64,000 nucleotides of DNA. It comes from Meconema thalassinum (lineage: Eukaryota; Arthropoda; Insecta; Orthoptera; Tettigoniidae). Shown here one piece after another: positions 1 to 10,922 of the stretch; position 1 is the first letter of the stretch; each line of letters starts with the position of its first letter. The DNA lies in contig OX336391.1 in the NCBI GenBank assembly GCA_946902985.2, forward strand, positions 70,223,947-70,287,946, given 5' to 3'. The notes beneath the pieces were generated by a model. That model worked only from the letters and a program-made list of their open reading frames with translations. It was not told the origin of the DNA and ran no database searches. The position numbers and the translations under genes were made by a program.

Positions 1-1904
1 ATTAATCGCACACTCTTTAATATGTAACGAGCACTATTGTTTGACTCACAACTGGATAATGAAATGTGGGGAGACGCAGTATGCACAGCTGCTTATTTTA
101 TAATTCGAAGCCCCACTGCTACGAAAGATAAAACTTCAGCAGAACTCTGGTAAGATAAAAGACCACATTTATCAAGACTGAAAATATTTGGATCAAAAGT
201 CTACACAAAACAGCTGGGATATCTAAAGAAAATACAACCAAGATCAAAACAAGGAATATTCATTGGTTATGCAGAAAATGGATATCGCATCTGGAATGAA
301 GAAGAAAGAAAAGTGTATACATCAAGAGATGTCATTTTCATTGGAACACAACAAAAACAGATTCCACAAGAAACCAGAAACTATATTCATGTAGAGAATA
401 TAGAAGAGGAAGAAGAAGAAGAAGAATGAGAAGAAAATGAAAACCAAGAACATGAAGATGAGAATCCTGATTCAAACACACAAAACGGAAGACCAAAAAG
501 GGAAAAGAAAAGACCAGCAAGATTTAAAGACTACGTCTTGGATGAAGAATTAGAAGCTCTGATAACTTACAGGGAGTGCATGCAGAGTCCTGACAAAAAC
601 AAATGGAAAGAACCCATCAATAATGAAAAGAGATCACTGGAACTCAACAAAACATGGGGAATAGTAGATGAAAGCCGTTCAAAAGGCAAAGAAATTGTGA
701 TTGGAAAATGGGCTCTTAAAGTCAAAGAAAATGGACAATACAAAGCACGACTGGTCGCTCGTGGATGTCAACAGAAATCAGGAAACCTTGACTTTGAAGA
801 CATTTTTAGTACTGTGGCCCAATCTAATAATTTGAGACTGATGTTTGCATTAGCAGCTCAAGAGGATCTGAAATTGATAACATTTGATGTCAAGACAGCT
901 TTCCGGTATGGCAAGCTAGAAGAGGAACTATTTATGAGAGTACCCGATGGATACCACGAATCAGGAAAAATTTTCCTGTTGAAAAAGGCATTATATGGTC
1001 TTAAGCAAGCGCCTCTACAATGGAACAAACGCATGTGTGATTTTCTGAAGAAAGAAAATTTAATTCAGCTAAAATCAGATCAGTGTGTTTTTAAGCTCAA
1101 AAATACAGTGAAGAAACTGTTCCTTGCAATACATGTCGATGACGGGATATTGATGGGTGAAGATTTACAGCAAATGAATCAGCTGATACACAAGCTCAAG
1201 AGCAAGTTCGAAATAACGGTACAAGAAAATCCAACCTTGTATCTAGGACTTGAAATTGAAAGAAATGAGGATGGAATATTCATTCATCAACAAAACTACA
1301 GCAGTAAAGTGCTGAAGAAATATAACATGGAACAATGCAAGCTAGTTTCAACTCCAATACAGAAGAACTATCAAGAACAAGATAACACTACCAAGAATTT
1401 TCCATATCAGCAAGCCATGGGTAGTTTACTATATCTGACAGTTAAAACCAGACCATACATGGCATATGTTGTGAATTTTGAAAGTAGATTCATGAGCAAT
1501 CCAAGAGCTTAAGACGTCTCCAATATTAAAAGAACACTGAGATATCTTATAGGACACAATGGAGATCGAATTTTCTATTCCTCTGCAAAAGAAAATCTCA
1601 AGATTACTGCCTATTGTGATGCAGGTTTTGCCGGTGATGAAGAGAACAGGAAGAGCACATCTGGCTACATTATCATGTGTGGAAATGGTCCAGTGAGCTG
1701 GAGCTCAAAGAAACAGTCCGTTATTTCAAGATCCACATCTGAGGCAGAGTATATAGCAGCTGCACACTGCAGTCAGGAAATGAAGTATCTAAAAACCTTC
1801 ATTCAAGAACTCCTTAACAAGCAAGTCGAGATGACTCTCAACATAGACAACCAGAGTGCTATCACCATGATCAAGAGCGGTCAACATATCAGAGACAAAC
1901 AACT
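1..1904 (+). pseudogene. Ty1/copia pol fragment (integrase tail, RT, RNase H)
   Basis: This is the 3' half of a copia-type polyprotein, cut off by the left window edge. From about 200 to 530 it reads as the integrase C-terminal region ending in an acidic stretch. From 538 the reverse transcriptase is clear: it has the ARLVARG motif, the first catalytic Asp in FDVKTAF, the LYGLKQAP motif and the IHVDDG box near 1132-1149. RNase H follows, with STSEAEY near 1735-1752. Two in-frame stops break one frame: TGA at 427-429 and TAA at 1510-1512. The reading frame is otherwise continuous across both. RNase H ends abruptly near 1904, where an inverted copia piece begins. The element is dead; the domain order is that of Ty1/copia, with integrase before RT. 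Confidence 0.93.
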
Positions 1905-2131
1905 TGCTCTTGAGCTTATGTATCAGCTGATTCATTTGCTGTAAATCTTCACCCACCAATATCACGTCATCGACATGTATTTCAAGGAACGGTTTCTTCT
2001 CTGTATTTTTGAGCTTAAAACACACTGATCTGATTTTAGCTGAATTAAATTTTCTTTCTTCAGAAAATCACACAAGCGTTTGTTCCATTGTAGAGGCGCT
2101 TGCTTAAGACCATATAATGCCTTTTTCAACA
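1905..2131 (-). pseudogene. Inverted copia RT fragment
   Basis: Read on the minus strand this repeats the RT segment seen on the plus strand at about 980-1213, including KKALYGLKQAPLQW and the IHVDDVILVGEDLQQ region. It is a second, slightly diverged copy in opposite orientation, joined directly to the truncated RNase H. A one-base deletion in a T run (near 2027) shifts the frame after DQCV. It is a rearrangement product or a second truncated copia insertion, not a functional gene. Confidence 0.85.
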
Positions 2132-2284
2132 GTGGATATATGGGACAAAAATAAGTTAAGGTAATTAGTGTTACGGCGTTACGTACCAAGCTTTCTTCAG
2201 TTCATCACTGATAAAGTTTTGTAATACTCATAGATCCAGGAGCCCCTCTTGTAAATTAATAACAAATGCAACTCTGAATTAGGC

Positions 2285-2772
2285 TTACTGATTTTTGAAC
2301 AGAATTGTTTTTGTGTAGAAGCTTCGTACCCTCACACTATACAGGTCCTCAGTGTGAAGTCGTGCCTCATGGTTGAACCTCACTTTGAAGTACTCGACCA
2401 GAACAGCTTGCTTGAGCAGTTGGATGTGATTTTGCAGGGGTGGAGAATTTATAACATGTTCCTGAAGTTCCTCAAACACCTCTCCTTTAACGTTATTGAG
2501 AGTGTAGGCAGCATCATCAGTCACCATCATTTGCTCCTTAAGGTGATTTATAACAGCCTTACCACTCTCCAATTTACGAGCAGCACGGTTTAATTTTTGT
2601 CTTTCTATCCGAAGTTTTTTCTTTGCCTTGTCAACTGCCTCCTTGGCTGCCTTCATGAAAGCTGTAGCTTTAGTTGGGGACTTAACTCATCTGTGCAGTA
2701 TAATCGCCAACATAACTTTTTCTGAAAGTTCTGCTCCTTTTTGGTGGAGATTCATTCTCTTCCGAAAGGGCA
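2285..2772 (-). pseudogene. P-element fusion ORF: coiled-coil exon joined to terminal exon
   Basis: The open part (2285-2656) encodes 123 residues. It starts with a basic, Lys/Glu-rich helical segment (MKAAKEAVDKAKKK) equivalent to exon 3 of the copy at 14406-14682. After the shared DDAAYTL it continues in frame into a segment ending in VRSFYTKTILFKNQ and a stop. That ending resembles the C-terminus of other insect P-type transposases (from memory of the family). Upstream, one-base differences near 2686 break the frame to the acceptor at 2772. The whole RNase-H-like catalytic core is missing, so no transposase activity is expected. A truncated, dimerising P product could act as a repressor, as Drosophila KP elements do, but that is inference. 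Confidence 0.65.
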
Positions 2773-2836
2773 CTAAAATAAAGAAATGAAAATGTACGCA
2801 AAAAGTCTGTCATGGTATGTGTGATATATGAAAGAA

Positions 2837-3006
2837 GTAACATGACATCTGTAATCTACAGCATAACATTCCAATCTGAATATAATAATAATAATATAAT
2901 ATAACATGACATCTGTAATCTACAGTATAACATTCCAATCTGAATATAATAATACTATAATATTATATTCAGATTGGAATGTTATAGATTACAGATGTCA
3001 TGTTAC
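2837..3006. repeat. Palindrome with an extra half-arm (P-element intron 2)
   Basis: Positions 2901-3006 form a near-perfect inverted repeat starting ACATGACATCTGTAATC and ending GATTACAGATGTCATGT, with arms of roughly 48 bases and a very short AT-rich loop. A further copy of the left arm precedes it at 2837-2884, so the arm is present twice directly and once inverted. The same palindrome occurs in the other P-element copy at 14747-14852. It lies between exons 2 and 3, so it would be transcribed as an intronic hairpin. Confidence 0.9.
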
Positions 3007-3375
3007 TGAAAATAAACTATATAGGCCTATATTTTATTTTCAATGAAATGAACTGAAAGAAAAAGCTACTGACTCAGAACTTGTAGATGCAACAGGTTCC
3101 ATCGTAAGCTTCCTCTTGACAGGAGATTTCCTCTTCCTCTGAGCTGGCATCAGGTGGGGTGGAAAATTGAAGATGGAAGGTACTGCATTTTGCTTCAGTT
3201 TTGCACCAACACCAAATGCTTCAGTATCGAAAGATTCTGTGGAAAACTAGACATATCTTTGGATTAATTATATTAAGAACATAAGAGCTAAAATAAATTA
3301 AAAGCCTGATATAGAAAATAACTGACACACATTGATAATTGATAAATTTATTGATTTTTAAGAGACTAAACCATA

Positions 3376-3480
3376 GGAACATAATAGTTTTGATTTGAGT
3401 TTGTCAAAGACTGGTAGAGCCAGTGGCTTTGTCAGGATATCTGCAAGTTGTTCTGGCGTAGGACAGTACTTGATGTTGTG
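3376..3480 (-). pseudogene. Copia pol C-terminal remnant inside P-element intron 1
   Basis: On the minus strand this reads KYCPTPEQLADILTKPLAL and ends about 20 residues later, with a stop at the segment end. It is the ADILTK box that closes copia RNase H. Bases flanking it (ending GAGACTAAACCATA on one side and TTGATGTTGTGATGG on the other) also occur in the P-element copy at 15.28-15.36 kb. There the intervening codons have been replaced. The fragment therefore probably sits within the P-element intron rather than next to it. Confidence 0.7.
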
Positions 3481-3605
3481 ATGGTCCTAATTTTGCTTGT
3501 GTGTCCAGGTTATTTTCAGTTGTGTTGGCTATTTCTATTATTAGATGTGTGAAGAGCATAAACACACATATACACTGCCCTCTTTCCATATTTCAATGGG
3601 TTAAC

Positions 3606-4075
3606 CAGGGAATGATGGTATATTGGCTTTCACGGCCAGTGAATTAAAATTCAGCAATTCTTCTAGGTTTGTGCCGTGTCTTGTGTGGGGTTTCGCCTAG
3701 GACACCAAGCTGGCTCATCGGCGGGCTCTTGGTGTCTCCGCCCGGACCCCCACAGGAGTGACGAACTGCGCACCACCTCCCTTTATATCAGGTGCAACTG
3801 CACCACTTGACTGCGAGAACTAGAAGCTCAAGCAGCCTTAACCTCCCTATGAAGGCTTCCAAAAAGATGGTATATTGGCTTTCACGGCCAGTGAATTAAA
3901 ATTCAGCAATTCTTCTAGGTTTGTGCCCTGTCTTGTGTGGGGTTTCACCTAGGACACCAAGCTGGCTCATCGTCGGGCTCTTGGTGTCTCCGCCCGGACC
4001 CCCACAGGAGTGACGAACTGTGCGCCACCTCCCTTTATAATAGGTGCAACTGCACCACTTGACTGCGAGAACTAA
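3606..4075. repeat. Direct duplication, 252-bp period
   Basis: Two adjacent units start with GATGGTATATTGGCTTTCAC at 3614 and 3866, are nearly identical over about 210 bases, and are joined by a short spacer containing CCTATGAAGGCTTCC. A third, partial unit is visible at 7344-7400 on the far side of the LINE. I see no ORF or tRNA-like promoter boxes, and the family is unknown to me. Confidence 0.9.
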
Positions 4076-4076
4076 A

Positions 4077-4110
<34 letters not shown>

Positions 4111-7100
4111 TTTTATTAATTCCATTTGATCAAATACATGCATTCAATACATTTTTGATATAGGACACGTCAGAATTTACATGCATAAAATAAAAGAACT
4201 AACAGGTATATATTACTAAGATTATAACTATTTATAACTTATTATAATAGCAAATCTTAATAGATACAATCTTATTGCACAACTATTTACACCTCACTCT
4301 ATTATCATAATATGAAAACTTAATTCTATAAATACAACAACATACAGCTAGGTATTAAAATTAAATTAAAAAAGTACAATATAGTTATAGATTCCATCAC
4401 TCCTATACGCTAAAATATTCAACTACTGAGTAAAAACAATGGCACTGCAGATAAGCTTTCAACATTCTATCAAAGGTATTTATTTTTGGGGCCAGTTTTA
4501 TATACTGGGGTAGTTTATTGTATAATTTAACTCCGGTGTGAAAAGTTCCTTTTTGATATATGCTTGTGTGTGTGTGTGAAATATGAATGTTTTGATTTTG
4601 TCTTGTGTTATGCCTATGAACATCATTGTTTGTTTTAAGAAAAAATGTTTATTCATTAAATTCTTTTTAAAAAACATAATACTTTCAAAGATATATATGC
4701 AGGGCAGTGGGAGAATGTTTAAATCTTTAAACAGAGGTCTACATGATTCTCTAGAGTTTACATTTGCCATAATTCTATCGCCCTCTTTTGTATCCCAAAC
4801 GTGCTTAGTACATCTGGCGACATACCCCAAAATATGATCCCATATCTTAAGTATGAATGGAAATAAGCAAAATAAGTATTTCTTAAGGTGTGCATGCTAG
4901 TGCAGGTTTTCAAAATACGTAACGCAAAGCATATCGAGTTCAGTTTAGTATTCAGATATTGTATATGTTTATTCCATTTCAAGTCTTGTTGTATCCATAG
5001 TCCTAAAAACTTTGTTTCTGATTTATTTTCTATTTGATGACCATTTAATGTTATATTGGGCATCGCAGGATTCCTATTCTGTATAGTGTGGAAATTTAGA
5101 CATACTGTCTTTTTATAGTTTATTATGAGGCGATTATCTTGTGACCATTTGGTTAACTCTCCTGTAACGGAGTCAGCAGACTGCTGTATGACCTGTTTAG
5201 TTTCACCTTTTATTACGAGTGTTGTATCGTCCGCAAACAAAATTTCCTTATGTGAATGAACGTTCTGTGTTATATCATTGATATATAGAAGAAAGAGTAG
5301 TGGGCCCAAAACCGATCCCTGGGGTACTCCAAATTCAATAATTCCCTCATTGGACAATGTTTCATTAAGTAATTTGGTTCCATCATCCTTGTGTCTCAAG
5401 CTTACTATTTGTTTACGGCTTGTTAAGTAAGACTCTATCCATTTATTAGCTAGACCTCTAACACCATATTGATTTAGTTTGGTAAGGAGGATTTTATGGT
5501 CAACAACATCAAATGCTTTCGATAAATCCAAGAATAGGCCAGTTACATGTTCCTTATTGTCAATTAATTTCAGTATACTATTACTACATTCGTAAATTGC
5601 TGTCTGTGTAGATTTCTCCGTTCTAAATCCATGTTGTGAGTTTGATAATATTTTTTTTTTCTATGAAACTTATCAGTCTCTTATACATAATTTTTTCCAC
5701 AATTTTTGCAATACCAGTTGGTAAGCTAATAGGACGATAGTTATCTAATTCATCTTTTGAACCGTTTTTGTGCACTGGAATTACTTTTGATAACTTCAAA
5801 ATATCCGGGTAAGTTCCTGAGAGAATTGAACTGTTTATTAAGTGCGTAAGTGGATTTATTATATTTTCTGCACATTTCTTTAAAATTGCATCAGGGATGC
5901 CATCAATGCCAGCACAGAATTTATTTTTTAGCTCTTTTATAACTATTCTTACCTCTTCTCTTGTGACATGATTTATAAATAAAGAATCACTGCATATATT
6001 TATTTTATTATTAGAATTTAGTGTATTTACCTGTGATTTATTTATTAATTTTTGTGGAATTTCCAGAAAATAGTCATTAAAAGTGTTTGCTATTTCCTCT
6101 GGATTATTAATCACTTTATTATTTCTGGTCAGAGTAATGTTCCTTTGTATTTTAGCAGATTTTCCAGTTTCTTTCTTTATCACGGACCACATAGCCCTGT
6201 TTTTATTAGATGATTGGGAAATAAAATTATCATTATGCATTTTCTTTGCTAGTCTTATTACCTTATTTAATATGCTAGTGTATTTTTTGTAGTATAAATT
6301 GAATTCAGGAGTTGTGTGGTATTGTTTATATAATTTGTGTAGAAATTTCTTTCTTTGACATGAATTTATAATCCCTGTTGTTATCCAATTGCTAGTTTTG
6401 TTATTTTGAACAGTTCTTCGTTTAAAGGGGAATGCTATTTCAAAATAGTGTTTTAGGGTACTGTTAAATGCATTAAATTTATCATTTACATTTTCTAGTT
6501 CATAAATTTCTGACCATGTTTCCTTATTTAATAAGTCATTGGAATATGTAACATTTGATTCAGTGAATGACCTGCACTTTGATTTTACTCCATTATCATT
6601 ATTATTGATTACTTCGGATACTTCAAAACTCAGTATTTGTCCATGGTGGTCACTAAAACCCGGACAATAGACTTCTATCGAATGGTGATATTTATCTGTA
6701 TTTATAAAAATTTGATCAGGAGTGGTTTTACTAAATTTTGTTATTCTTGTTGGTGTATTTACTGTAGGTTTCAGTCCATAGGAAATTAGTAACTGTGTTA
6801 ATAATTCACAATTTCTATCAAGTTTTAAGAAATCCACATTTACATCCCCACAAATTATTATATCGAAATTTACTTTGCTCGTGTTATTGAGTAACAATTC
6901 TAATTTATCTATAAATAGAGGAAACTTTCCTGACGGAGAACGGTATACGCATACAATTGTTAACTTAAACTGCTGAATTTTTACGGCAGAGAATTCAAAA
7001 TCCTGTTCCATAATTAGATAATCATAAGCTGTTATCTGTTCATGATCTAAATTATTTCTTAAGAAGATGCAAGTACCACCATGGCTAATATTAGATCTAG

Positions 7101-7343
7101 AGTATTTACTAGCTTGTATAAATCCTGGGAATTGAATTAATTCAAGTTGTTCCTCTTTCAGCCAATGTTCTGAAATACATAGTGCTGAGATGTCTTTAAG
7201 TTCATTTTTAAGCATTAGATTTATGTAATCAATTTTATTATAAAGAGACTGGACATTCTGGTGGTAAATTTTAAATTTGTTACTTTTGCAAGCTTGTGTT
7301 GGTGATTTATTTACATTATTATTATTATTATTATTATTATTAT
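4076..7343 (-). mobile_element. Non-LTR retrotransposon, copy A, with (ATCT)n tail
   Basis: This is the longest of three copies of one LINE family (others at 15957-16495 and 18254-19474). On the minus strand the 3' UTR (about 4110-4490) ends in AATAAAAATCTATCTATC, a microsatellite tail in place of poly(A), as in CR1-like elements. An (ATT)n tract lies at the 5' side (7318-7343). No ORF1 is present, so the copy is probably 5'-truncated. It sits within the 252-bp repeat: the unit is resumed at 7344 with about 20 bases missing, which suggests insertion with a small target deletion. Confidence 0.88.
4440..7320 (-). pseudogene. LINE ORF2 (endonuclease + reverse transcriptase), frameshifted
   Basis: The frame is open from about 7320. 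The APE-type endonuclease begins with HQNVQSL near 7275 and is followed by ISEHWL, a GDVNVDF box and a SDHHGQIL box; these supply the Asn, Glu, Asp and His of the active site. The RT has SKVIPVHK, the NYRPISL motif, DLSKAFDVVDH, GVPQGSVLGPLLF and the FADD catalytic box near 5235. Three one-base frame breaks are visible. One is in the T10 run at 5651-5660, one near 4778 (a missing T compared with copy C), and one near 4655. The C-terminus corresponds to 18800-19169 of copy C. The family is probably a CR1/Jockey-superfamily LINE; I cannot place it more finely. Confidence 0.88.
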
Positions 7344-7437
7344 CCCTATGAAGGCTTCCAAGAAGATGGTATTTTGGCTTTCACAGCCATACTAATAACC
7401 TATATGGGTGCATTACGGTATACGCTATGACTTCAAT

Positions 7438-8225
7438 TTCGTTGCTGAACTGTATAGTGTGAGGGTACGAAGCTTCTACACAAAAACAATTGTTCAAAAA
7501 TCAGTAGGCCTATTTCAGAGTTCAATTTCGTTGCTGAACTGTATAGTGTGAGGGTACGAAGCTTCTACACAAAAACGATTGTTCGAAAATCAGTAGGCCT
7601 ATTTCAGAGTTGGATTTGTTACTAATTTAAAAGAGGACTCCTGGATGTACGAGTATTACGGAACACGACAGCCACATTTAACGTCAAGTATGTTACATCC
7701 TTACCTTTGCTAACTTCCGGTACGTAAAAAAACATGCGATGCTTTTCCCAATGTCGTATAAATTACGAGCCAACCCCTTGGTGTTGGGGTAGCACGCCTG
7801 CCTCTCACCCGGAGGCCCCGGGTTCGATTCCCGGCTCAGTCAGGGATATTAAAACTGATGTGAGGGTTGGAACGGGGTGCACTCAGCCTCGTGAGGACAA
7901 TTGAGTATCTGTCTGACGGTGAGGCAGCGCACCGATCACGAAAACCAAGGTTAATGGCTGAGGGGACCCGATGCGCTGATCACACGTTACCCCAATATCT
8001 GCAGGCCAAATGGCTGGGCAGCGGTCGCTTGGTCGGCCTAGGCCCTTCATGGGCTGTATAGTGCCAGGGGTTGTTTTTTTTGTATACATTATGAAAATGT
8101 GTGTTAAAACCCTCATTAAAAAGCATTTCCCCACCTACTCCTATCACCTTCCATTACGAGTTCCTCTGTTTACCCCTTAGTCAGCTGATCGAGATGTTGG
8201 TTTCACGTCACAGTACAGGCCTTCG
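7438..8225 (+). mobile_element. P-element deletion derivative, split by a SINE
   Basis: The left part repeats the end of the P-element terminal exon (TAGTGTGAGGGTACGAAGC, also found inverted near 2325). An 89-bp stretch is duplicated in tandem (7441 and 7530). It then runs through the non-coding tail and, after the SINE, ends in TCAGCTGATCGAGATGTTGG, which matches 15720-15740 at the promoter side of the fuller P copy. Both element ends are therefore present with nearly all coding sequence removed, as in a MITE-like derivative. The copy at 9190-9650 has the same structure without the SINE. Confidence 0.7.
7760..8096 (+). mobile_element. tRNA-derived SINE inserted in P derivative
   Basis: The head is tRNA-like (GGGGTAGCACGCCTGCCTCTC) with a strong B box, GGGTTCGATTCCC, at about 7819-7831. 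The body ends in a T8 run. The homologous empty site at 9510-9525 fixes the borders. The flanks GTATAAATTACGA (left) and GTATACATTATGA (right) are an imperfect 13-bp target-site duplication. No functional tRNA fold with a CCA-ready acceptor is implied. Confidence 0.85.
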
Positions 8226-9189
8226 ATCATGTAAATGTAAATGCTAGTATCGCACCTGCACTCACTTCCATGGCCCCCTATTTTAAATTTCAATGCCTGG
8301 CGAGTGTCATAGTGGGGTATTCCAGGAGGCCATGGTCAAATACAAGGTATTCTCCGCGTCCCATGCGCTCTGTTCAGTACATAAAACTGGTGAAATCTCG
8401 ACAGATATTTATGAATATTCATGTTCGAACATCAAATAGTTATAATTATCTTCAAACATAAACAGTCGTATGCAACTCGCCTAAAATGTTAATTAAGAAA
8501 CTCGTATGGAAATTATAAAACGAGCGTAGCGAGTTTTATAAACATACTCGAGTCTCAATTATTGCCATTATAGGCTCGTTGCATAATATACTATTATGTC
8601 CCTATGCTGGATTAAATGTAATGTGGACTACGCAATGCAGTCAGTCATGTTCAGTGTCAAATTGCAGGTTATGCTACTGATGTGACGGCGTCGTCTTTGA
8701 TAATAAATACGCTGAAGTAATATTTGTCATCTTATTAAATGTACAGTATGGACAGTGCGCTCGGTAGAGGAAAGTTTGAGATTCTTCTAGGATACATTGC
8801 AGCCCCAAATTAGTCAATTCTTCGTAGAATTTCAAAGTTCTGGGTTATTTTGTTTCTATGATTCATGGAAACTGGAATTAAAAGGAAACAGTTCATTGCT
8901 TGTAATGTTTTCCTTTGTAGCAAATAAAATGCATAGTTTTTAAAAATCAATGCTTATTAAATCAATAGACTTCCTTATTTCCATTTGCCCATGTTTTGTT
9001 CACTTCCATAAAATGCTGAAGTGGAAAGTAACACTGAATAAGATCTAATAGTACGATAAAATGTTGTAAAGTAATGTACTAAATGTAGCCAAAATACATT
9101 TTTTAATGATGAAAAGTAAATTAGGAAATGATGTAGTAATAGATTGAACTTGTTTGGAGCTCTCGGGCGTACAATCAAAAATGACCAGC
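8226..9189. other. No gene recognised
   Basis: The stretch is AT-rich and non-coding. Short open frames at 8270-8461 (+) and 8975-9196 (-) have no recognisable domain. I see no repeat shared with the rest of the window. Confidence 0.5.
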
Positions 9190-9650
9190 TACACAAAACA
9201 CAATTCTGGTCAGAAATCAGTAGGCCTAATGCAGAGTTGGATTTGTTATTAATTATTTACAAGAGGGCGATCTTGGATGTATGAGTATTACGGAACACGA
9301 CAGCCACTTTTTACACAAACACAATTCTGTTGAAAAATCAGTAGGCCTAATTCAGAGGTGGATTTGTTATTAATTATTAAGAAGAGGGGATCCTCGATGT
9401 ATGAGTATTACGGAACACTACAGCCACTTTTAACACCAAATATGTTACATTCTTAACCTTTGCTACCTTCCGGTACGTAAAGAAACATGCGATGCTTTTC
9501 CCAATGTCGTATAAATTACGAAAATGTGTGTTTAAACCCTCATTAAAAATCATTTCCCCACCTTCTCCTATCACCTTCCATTGCGAGTAACTCTGTTTTC
9601 CCTTTAATCAACTGATCGAGATGTTGGTTTCACGTCACAGTACAGGCGCA
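9190..9650 (+). mobile_element. P-element deletion derivative without the SINE
   Basis: This copy parallels 7438-8225. It has CAGTAGGCCTAATGCAGAG, a tandem repeat of about 100 bases (starting near 9195 and 9310), the block AAACATGCGATGCTTTTCCC, and the ending CAACTGATCGAGATGTTGGT. It lacks the SINE and so serves as the empty site for 7760-8096. It has no coding capacity. On the right it ends close to TTTCACGTCACAGTACAGG, shared with the other derivative. Confidence 0.7.
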
Positions 9651-10458
9651 GTGTGGCAATGCGCACTCTATTGTATTTATGCTCGAAGCAGTTAACTAAT
9701 ACGGAACCTATTTCAGTCGCGTTGATAGGTGTGTTATGTACCAACAATCAGATATCCCCGTCTCGCCCAACCATTGTTCAGGTTTGTGTGTTTTTGGGAA
9801 CAAAGGAACTGAACATGTGAAGGACGCACTCGAGAGTAGCTCCATTTCAGTTATATTATTTATTAAGATTCTTTAGAACTCTGGAGTGAGGTGGAACGTG
9901 GATACTGGACATGGATAGACTGATGAGAACGACAGTCGCAGTAAATGCTTAAGAAATATCTCCCTTTATGTGTTCAATTGCATCCATTTTCTTGGATGAA
10001 ATGTAGCCTGATGCAAATTTTATAACGCGAAATACCCGTTAAATTATTTTGTCGTAGTTTTCAGAAAAATAGTTGCTCGGTAGGAATACGGCGAATCATC
10101 CCCCCGAATTTTAGCTGTTCGAGTTAAACCGGTACTGTGGTGCTGATTCGTAACTTACGATACCTGGTGTAGTTTTAGCTAATTTTTCTTATTGCTAAGT
10201 TTTTCATGTTGTAGAATTCATTTCTGGAATATAACCAACTTTATATCCCATTCTTTACAAAAGTAGTTCTATACTTGTGTTATAAATAGGCCTATGGAAG
10301 TTGCCAATGTTTTTGTAACGTCATTCTGTCATTCAATCAGGCTTTATATTAGGCTACGTACATAAACCTGGGAGTTTGGACTGTACTTTGCCTGTAGCGA
10401 CGCACGAACTATTCAAGTTGGTCATTGTTAAGTTGATCAAATATTACCCCCCCCCCCC
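9651..10458. other. Non-coding; possible upstream region of host gene
   Basis: No ORF, RNA gene or shared repeat was recognised. The first coding exon of the host gene begins at 10842 behind a splice acceptor, so an untranslated first exon and promoter could lie here. I see no convincing TATA box or core promoter element. A run of C (about 10447-10459) closes the stretch. Confidence 0.3.
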
Positions 10459-10605
10459 CGTATGCCCGGCTATGTGGCTCGAGAGGATAGAGTGCTGGAC
10501 TTCTGTTCGAGCGGCCCGGATTCGATACCAGTCAGTCGTGGGTTTTTAACCTCGTCTTGTTGATTCCATAGGCTTGGGGACTAACGAACTGGCTCAAATA
10601 ATACC
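10459..10605 (+). mobile_element. tRNA-derived SINE
   Basis: A tRNA-like head (TGCCCGGCTATGTGGCTCGA) is followed at normal tRNA spacing by the B box GGATTCGATAC. The remainder (GGGTTTTTAACCTCGTC and beyond) does not fold as a tRNA. The sequence differs from the SINEs at 7.8 and 15.8 kb. The right border is uncertain. Confidence 0.6.
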
Positions 10606-10841
10606 TATAAATTGCTCATTTTATCCACTTAGTCCTAGTGACTTGTATTAGGATTTACTCGGCATTATTCTCTAACTCATTTGATCAAGCAGGATTTACT
10701 GTTATTGATACTGTGCACCTGGCGGGATATATTCGGAATACCAATATTACATTTGGAGGACTGAGATTACCTCATGTTATGGGCTATTTCAGTGAATAAA
10801 TAACTATGTAAATAATGTTCAGGTGAATTTCGTTTTTCTAG

Positions 10842-10922
10842 TTTTCTAACGTAATGGACGAGCAAGCTGTGATCAAAAGTGAGCCGGAATGGTCGACAGA
10901 AACAGATGACTTGGCCGACATT
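10842..10922 (+). CDS. Host gene coding exon a (ATG exon), SUMO-motif leader
   Basis: The acceptor TTTTTCTAG ends at 10841 and the donor GTAAGTG starts at 10923. The ATG at 10854 opens a frame of exactly 23 codons, MDEQAVIKSEPEWSTETDD and four more residues, ending in phase 0. The peptide is acidic and carries IKSE followed by Pro, a psi-K-x-E SUMO consensus. Insect zinc-finger genes often start with such 'M..IKxEP' leader exons, which is why I take this as a real coding start. Five similar small exons follow on the same strand. The gene's DNA-binding part is not in the window. Confidence 0.7.

Larger units (their letters stand above)
2132..3500 (-). mobile_element. P-element (THAP type) internally deleted copy 1
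   Basis: This is a minus-strand relative of the fuller P-element copy at 12.6-15.8 kb. It shares the exon 2 tail (about 3075-3240), intron 2 with its palindrome, exon 3 (from 2772 downwards), and parts of intron 1. The catalytic transposase exon is absent: exon 3 runs straight into a terminal-exon-like segment ending at 2285. The 5' half of THAP exon 2 is replaced by about 38 unrelated bases, so the zinc-binding Cys/His set is lost. The non-coding tail at 2140-2285 recurs in the derivatives at 7.4 and 9.2 kb. Confidence 0.75.

Noticed and set aside
7800..7850. tRNA gene suggested by GGGTTCGATTCCC and tRNA-like head
   Set aside because: It is the head of a SINE: it has a defined empty site, a target duplication and a non-tRNA body ending in T8.
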